Assembly: GCF_000424465.1 (NCBI RefSeq)
Contig: NZ_AUJY01000001.1
Location: 227,588 to 291,587, forward strand
Reading direction: 5' to 3'
Origin: Butyrivibrio hungatei NK4A153
GTDB taxonomy: Bacteria; Bacillota; Clostridia; Lachnospirales; Lachnospiraceae
Length of the DNA: 64,000 nucleotides
This document shows, piece after piece, positions 59,823-64,000 of the stretch. The notes beneath the pieces were generated by a model, which worked only from the letters and a program-made list of their open reading frames with translations, did not search any database and was not told where the DNA came from. The position numbers and the translations under genes were made by a program. Position 1 is the first letter of the stretch, and each line of letters starts with the position of its first letter.

Positions 59823-61610
59823 GTGAATAATAACGCAGAGAACAGAACAGAAGGGATTAATCTTTTTAAGAAAATCGGTTTTCAGAACTTGGCAGTAAAT
59901 GTTGTTATGCTTGTAATGTTCATAATCGCTATAGGGATCATGGACAGCAATATGAAGAATATTATCAATATTTCTGTTGGGGCAAGTAACGATGAGATAC
60001 AACTTCTGAGTAAGGAAGCAAGACTCAGAGAAAACCTTATAACCATTGACGGTAATCTTTCTGCTTTGCTCGGTGCCGTATCAATGGGAACCAACGATCC
60101 CGCAAACTATGAAGTATATTTCACCAATATTGATGCGGTAGAAAAAGAGATGCCTGATCTTCTTGCGTTCTTGCAGGGAAGTATTCTTGTCACACAGGCA
60201 GCGGACGGACCAGCCCAGATGGATGAGATAAATAAGACTACCAATGCGTTTCTGGCTATTACAGATGACATGGTTGTTCAACTTCGTGCTGCGGATGCCG
60301 CAAAAGCGATGGATATATATATCAATCAGTATATAGATGCGCAGGCCGCTGTATATGCTGCTTATGATGCTGCGGAAGCTTCAATCGCCGTCCTCGGAGA
60401 TGAGCTTAAAGCATATCTTGATATGATGTATGGCAAGTCACTTACAAAGACTATAGTCCTCGTAGTTGTCTTCGTTATCATTATTGCTGTGAGCCTTGTT
60501 CTCAATGAGGTTAGAATTAGTAAGAAGATCGCAAGTATCGTTTCCGAACTTCAGGGAATCATCAAAGGAATTAACAATAATGAAGGTGACCTTACGGCTC
60601 GTATTGGAACTAAGACAACTACGGAGCTTAGTTTTATTGTGGGCGGTATTAACAACTTTATTGAGACTTTGCAGGGAATAATAAAAGAAGTTAAGGATGG
60701 TTCCACTGTTCTTAATACATCTGCCGATTCAATGACGGATAAGATTGAAAAAGCAAGCGATAATATCACAAATACATCGGCTGCTCTTGAAGAGCTGTCC
60801 GCAAGTATGGATACCGTATCGACGACTGCGGACCAGATTTCAGGAAGGCTCGATGAAGTTAAGGAGGCAACTTCCGAAATCAGACAGGAAGCTGCTAACG
60901 GAGCGGAGACCGCCGAGAATATCAAGAAAGAAGCTGACGAGATCAAGAACGAAGCTCTTAAGAAGAAAGAGAATACCGGCGTGAAGGTTGAAGAACTCAG
61001 CGCGGTTCTTGAAAAATCAGTTAAAGACAGTGAGAAGGTTGCACAGATCAATGAGCTTACCAAGGTTATCCTTGATATTGCATCGCAGACAAACCTTCTT
61101 GCTCTCAATGCTTCGATTGAGGCCGCAAGAGCAGGTGAAGCCGGTAAAGGCTTCGCGGTTGTTGCAGAAGAAATCAGTGCACTTGCCGACAACAGTAGGC
61201 AGACGGCCGGAAATATCCAGACTATCAGTAATGAAGTTACCGAAGCGGTTAATACTCTTTCAACAAATGCTATGGATGTTATCGAGTTCATCAATAATGA
61301 TGTACTTAATGATTACGATACATTCGTTGAGACCAGCGATAAGTATGAGAATACAGCGGTAGTCATGGATGATATCCTTGATAAATTCAACAGAAAAGCC
61401 GATAACCTTAACATTATCATGGATAAGATGGCTGACTCGGTTGAATCCATTACTGAGTCTGTAAAAGAGAGTACTCAGGCAATTAACCTTTCGGCAGCCA
61501 ACTCTTCCGAGATTGTCGGACAGATTCAGGGTATCAGCGAAGCAATGGGAGAGAACAACAAAGTTACAGATCAGCTAAGCAACAGCACTAAGAGATTTGC
61601 AAATCTCTGA
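59823..61610 (+). CDS. Methyl-accepting chemotaxis protein
   Basis: A 595-residue receptor. Helices at ~20-42 and ~205-228 flank a helical-bundle ligand domain of ~160 residues. A HAMP-like segment with a TARIGTKTT stretch follows, then a long coiled coil with the hairpin tip [36 protein letters not shown]. The GTG start at 59823 lies 9 nt after AAGGAG; the ATG at 59817 is directly followed by TAA. A second receptor follows 50 bp downstream, probably in the same transcript. Confidence 0.92.
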   Translation: MNNNAENRTEGINLFKKIGFQNLAVNVVMLVMFIIAIGIMDSNMKNIINISVGASNDEIQLLSKEARLRENLITIDGNLSALLGAVSMGTNDPANYEVYFTNIDAVEKEMPDLLAFLQGSILVTQAADGPAQMDEINKTTNAFLAITDDMVVQLRAADAAKAMDIYINQYIDAQAAVYAAYDAAEASIAVLGDELKAYLDMMYGKSLTKTIVLVVVFVIIIAVSLVLNEVRISKKIASIVSELQGIIKGINNNEGDLTARIGTKTTTELSFIVGGINNFIETLQGIIKEVKDGSTVLNTSADSMTDKIEKASDNITNTSAALEELSASMDTVSTTADQISGRLDEVKEATSEIRQEAANGAETAENIKKEADEIKNEALKKKENTGVKVEELSAVLEKSVKDSEKVAQINELTKVILDIASQTNLLALNASIEAARAGEAGKGFAVVAEEISALADNSRQTAGNIQTISNEVTEAVNTLSTNAMDVIEFINNDVLNDYDTFVETSDKYENTAVVMDDILDKFNRKADNLNIIMDKMADSVESITESVKESTQAINLSAANSSEIVGQIQGISEAMGENNKVTDQLSNSTKRFANL

Positions 61611-61660
61611 TTTGGGGACGGGGGATCACCACCTTTTGTACATGAAAGGAGAGCCGCTCA

Positions 61661-63736
61661 ATGAAAAAGCTGAACAGCCTTAGGGTTAAGCTGACTGCAT
61701 TCTTTCTGATACCTGTCATCTTTATAATTATTGTCGGGTATACCGCTTACTCTATAGCATCAAGTGGAACACAGGAGACTTATGAAAGTAATGCCGTGAC
61801 TGCGCTGCAGCAGATGGCAAATTACTATGAGCTTACCTTTTCGGTTGTTGAGGGTAAGACAGAGCAGCTTTCCGGTCTTTCTGAGATCAAAAACTATTAC
61901 GGCGGGGCATATACGGATACCGAGGAGTCGAGGAATGCTCTTTCCGAGATATACCGAAGTGCAAGGAACCTTGCACAGTCGGACAATATAGTCGGAGATA
62001 TGTCTATCTTGGCCTATAAACAGACATCGTTTTCCGTGGCAAACGGAAACTATCTGATGTTTAATTATGGCGGATCATCGGCAGCAGCTGAATTTGATAA
62101 GACAGGTGATTCTTCTTTATTATCTGCAAGTCCCAATGCAGGTGCATGGATGGGAACGAGAGTATTCATCGATTCCTATCAGGGCGCCAATGCCATTGAG
62201 GGCACTCCTTATTGTGCGGTCTATGTAGAGCCGTTTTATGATTCACTCGGTGAAAAACTCGGTTATATTTCCACAGATATAAGACTTGATACATCTCTTG
62301 TTGCGCTTGAAAGGATCAACCTCGGCGAAGGAAGCACATTTGCTTTTATAACTTCCGACGGCGTTGAGACCAACATGAACGGCAAGAGTAACGCAAACGA
62401 AACAATCTTTGCCAATACAACATTCTTTGAAGATATTAAAGCATCTTCCGAGTCATCGGGAGTTGAGTGGATGAAAGATGCCACGGACAAAAAAGTATAT
62501 CTATATGTCTATGCAAAAGTAGGAGAGTCCGGAGCGGTTATTTGCGGCCGTATTCCAGAGACTGTGATAAGCGGAAGCGTAAATAACATAAGAGTTGCAT
62601 CTGTTATCGCAGTGATTCTTGCAACTGTTGTTTCTTCGATAGTCGGAATTATCGTTTCTAATAGCATCGGAAGCACGGTTAAGGGAATATCGGATGGATT
62701 CGAACAGGCAGCACAGGGTGATCTTACAGTTTCAATTACTTCAAAGCGCCGTGATGAGTTTGGTGCACTTTCAGGTTCAGCAAGCAAAATGATAGAAAAT
62801 ACCAAGCGACTTCTTCTTAAGATATCAGCGACCGCCGATTCTCTTAAGAAGTCCTCGGATGATATCGGAGGAGCATCAGAGTCGCTTGTTATCGCGTCCG
62901 AAAATATTACGTCATCTGTCGATGAGATTAGGCTTGGTCTTGATCAGCAGGCACATGATGCGCAAGGATGTCTTGATGAAGCCGACGTACTGACAGATAA
63001 GATCGAAGTCGTAAGAAAGAATGTACAAGCGATCGGAGACATGGCATCAGATGCGGACGAATCTGTTAAGAACGGTATCGAAGCGGTAGAAAACCTTAAG
63101 ACAAAGGCGAATGAGACCAGCGAAGTTACCAATGGCGTTATAGAGGATATTGAAGCTCTCGCAAAAGAAACATCATCTATCGGAAATATCATTGCTACGA
63201 TCGATGAGATTGCAAGAAGAACAAATCTCCTTTCTCTTAACGCATCAATTGAGGCTGCAAGAGCGGGAGCTGCGGGAAAAGGTTTCTCCGTAGTTGCGGA
63301 GGAAATCAGAATGCTTGCCGAGCAGAGTGCTGTTTCTGCGGGTGAGATTGGAAATATCATCACAACGGTTACGGCAAAGACCGAGCAGACGGCGACCGCA
63401 GCCAAGCATGCGGAAGAAATCGTAAAACAGCAGGAAGAAGCGGTAGAAGCAACGCTTTCGGAATTCAATGTAATAAATGAAAACTTCAAGACGATTGCGG
63501 ATCATCTTAAAGAGATCGGACTTCAGGTGGCCGATATGGAAAAGGCGAAAGTCAATACACTTTCTGCTATTGACGGTATCTCGGCAGTTTCGGAAGAAGC
63601 GGCTGCTTCGTCTTCGGAAGTTGGAAATACGGCTCTTGATGCACAGAATGCGGCAAAGAATCTGAATGATGTCATCAAGGATCTTAGAGGCGCAGCTGAT
63701 TCACTGACAACAGAGCTCACGGGATTCAAGTTATGA
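61661..63736 (+). CDS. Methyl-accepting chemotaxis protein with dCache-type sensor
   Basis: A 691-residue receptor. Helices at ~12-30 and ~305-330 flank a ~270-residue extracellular domain with the pattern of double Cache sensors ([37 protein letters not shown]). HAMP follows, then the signalling coiled coil with [42 protein letters not shown]. dCache domains bind amino acids and other small metabolites. GAAAGGAGAG precedes the ATG. The next gene, a lipoprotein, starts 38 bp downstream and could deliver a ligand to it. Confidence 0.93.
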   Translation: MKKLNSLRVKLTAFFLIPVIFIIIVGYTAYSIASSGTQETYESNAVTALQQMANYYELTFSVVEGKTEQLSGLSEIKNYYGGAYTDTEESRNALSEIYRSARNLAQSDNIVGDMSILAYKQTSFSVANGNYLMFNYGGSSAAAEFDKTGDSSLLSASPNAGAWMGTRVFIDSYQGANAIEGTPYCAVYVEPFYDSLGEKLGYISTDIRLDTSLVALERINLGEGSTFAFITSDGVETNMNGKSNANETIFANTTFFEDIKASSESSGVEWMKDATDKKVYLYVYAKVGESGAVICGRIPETVISGSVNNIRVASVIAVILATVVSSIVGIIVSNSIGSTVKGISDGFEQAAQGDLTVSITSKRRDEFGALSGSASKMIENTKRLLLKISATADSLKKSSDDIGGASESLVIASENITSSVDEIRLGLDQQAHDAQGCLDEADVLTDKIEVVRKNVQAIGDMASDADESVKNGIEAVENLKTKANETSEVTNGVIEDIEALAKETSSIGNIIATIDEIARRTNLLSLNASIEAARAGAAGKGFSVVAEEIRMLAEQSAVSAGEIGNIITTVTAKTEQTATAAKHAEEIVKQQEEAVEATLSEFNVINENFKTIADHLKEIGLQVADMEKAKVNTLSAIDGISAVSEEAAASSSEVGNTALDAQNAAKNLNDVIKDLRGAADSLTTELTGFKL

Positions 63737-63774
63737 TGACCGGCGGACAATGATCAATAAGGAGGATTACACGC

Positions 63775-64000
63775 ATGAATAGAAAACATATTGCGCTGTC
63801 TCTTACGGTGGTTATAGTCTTGACGGTATCAGGATGCGGCAGCAGAAGTGTAAAATTAAATCAAAGAACAGAGTCTTTTACCGATACATCGTATGAGCAA
63901 CCGGCTTCTGAGGAAGCTGCAACGTCGCAGGCAGTCTCTGAAGTAAACAGAGGAAGCCTCAATTATTCGGAAGCACCTGAACTGTCAGCAAAGGTAGGTG
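63775..64000 (+). CDS. Lipoprotein, 3' truncated by window edge
   Basis: 75 codons are visible. The signal peptide carries lipobox LTVSGC (Cys21), followed by a Ser/Thr/Glu-rich spacer typical of surface lipoproteins. AAGGAGG lies before the ATG. The mature domain begins at the edge, so the family cannot be named; a solute-binding protein linked with the upstream receptor is one possibility. Confidence 0.85.
   Translation, partial: MNRKHIALSLTVVIVLTVSGCGSRSVKLNQRTESFTDTSYEQPASEEAATSQAVSEVNRGSLNYSEAPELSAKVG

Overview
The window reads as chromosomal DNA of a low-to-moderate GC, Gram-positive anaerobe of the Lachnospiraceae type (Butyrivibrio or a relative is my best guess; this is inference). 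Support: AGGAGG-type ribosome binding sites nearly everywhere, lipobox lipoproteins, YesM/YesN two-component pairs beside sugar uptake genes, FeoAB with a Cys-rich FeoB-associated microprotein, an agr-type cyclic peptide system, and many chemotaxis receptors and GGDEF/EAL-type signalling proteins. I see no rRNA, tRNA, CRISPR array or intact insertion sequence.

Region 1 (1-6.6 kb) is an AT-rich accessory or defence island. It holds an AbiEii-type nucleotidyltransferase cut by the left edge, an XRE regulator with a palindromic operator, a complete type III toxin-antitoxin locus (strong promoter, two 39-nt antitoxin RNA repeats with compensatory base changes, terminator, ToxN/AbiQ-family toxin), two decayed metallophosphoesterase genes, a complete AbiEi/AbiEii pair under two near-identical palindromic operators, small unknown genes, and an ~850-bp gene-free stretch. 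That stretch looks like a structured non-coding RNA with its own terminator. Its 3' part recurs near 1.04 kb.

Region 2 (6.6-12.4 kb): a methyltransferase, an S66 (MccF-like) peptidase, a small membrane protein, then a divergent DtxR/MntR-type regulator and feoA-feoB-Cys-rich microprotein. The intergenic region between them carries GTTAG/CTAAC operators and a candidate small RNA.

Region 3 (12.4-21.9 kb) is a monosaccharide sensing and uptake locus: membrane-anchored binding protein, YesM-type kinase, YesN-type regulator, XylF-like lipoprotein, then a ChvE-GguA-GguB-like ABC importer. Region 6 (47-53.9 kb) has the same logic built on a TRAP transporter: DctP-DctQ-DctM, a small membrane protein, YesM kinase, YesN regulator and a membrane-anchored DctP-like protein. 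In both sensor operons the first start codon lies 6-9 nt after a perfect -10 box, inside an inverted repeat.

Region 4 (22-36.6 kb) is mostly housekeeping: a DUF3160 lipoprotein with a CapA-like protein, M3 oligoendopeptidase, acetyltransferase, SpoU-type rRNA methyltransferase, phosphohexomutase, a GGDEF cyclase, a 2-hydroxyacid dehydrogenase, small unknowns, a lipoprotein and a chemotaxis receptor. Region 5 (36.7-46.9 kb) is a signalling cluster: glycosyltransferase, EAL-HDOD protein, a very large hybrid kinase with degenerate GGDEF and EAL domains plus REC and HPt domains, a dual-receiver protein, a second protein related to the sensory half of the kinase, and a PrsW-family membrane protease.

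Region 7 (53.9-57 kb) is an agr quorum-sensing locus split into two divergent arms: agrB-agrA on the minus strand and agrC-agrD on the plus strand. AgrD is a 45-residue gene. Region 8 (57-64 kb): a single-pass surface protein with a Q/N-rich cytoplasmic tail, two small proteins with a candidate small RNA between them, two chemotaxis receptors (the first with a motility-sigma-like promoter) and the start of a lipoprotein gene at the right edge.
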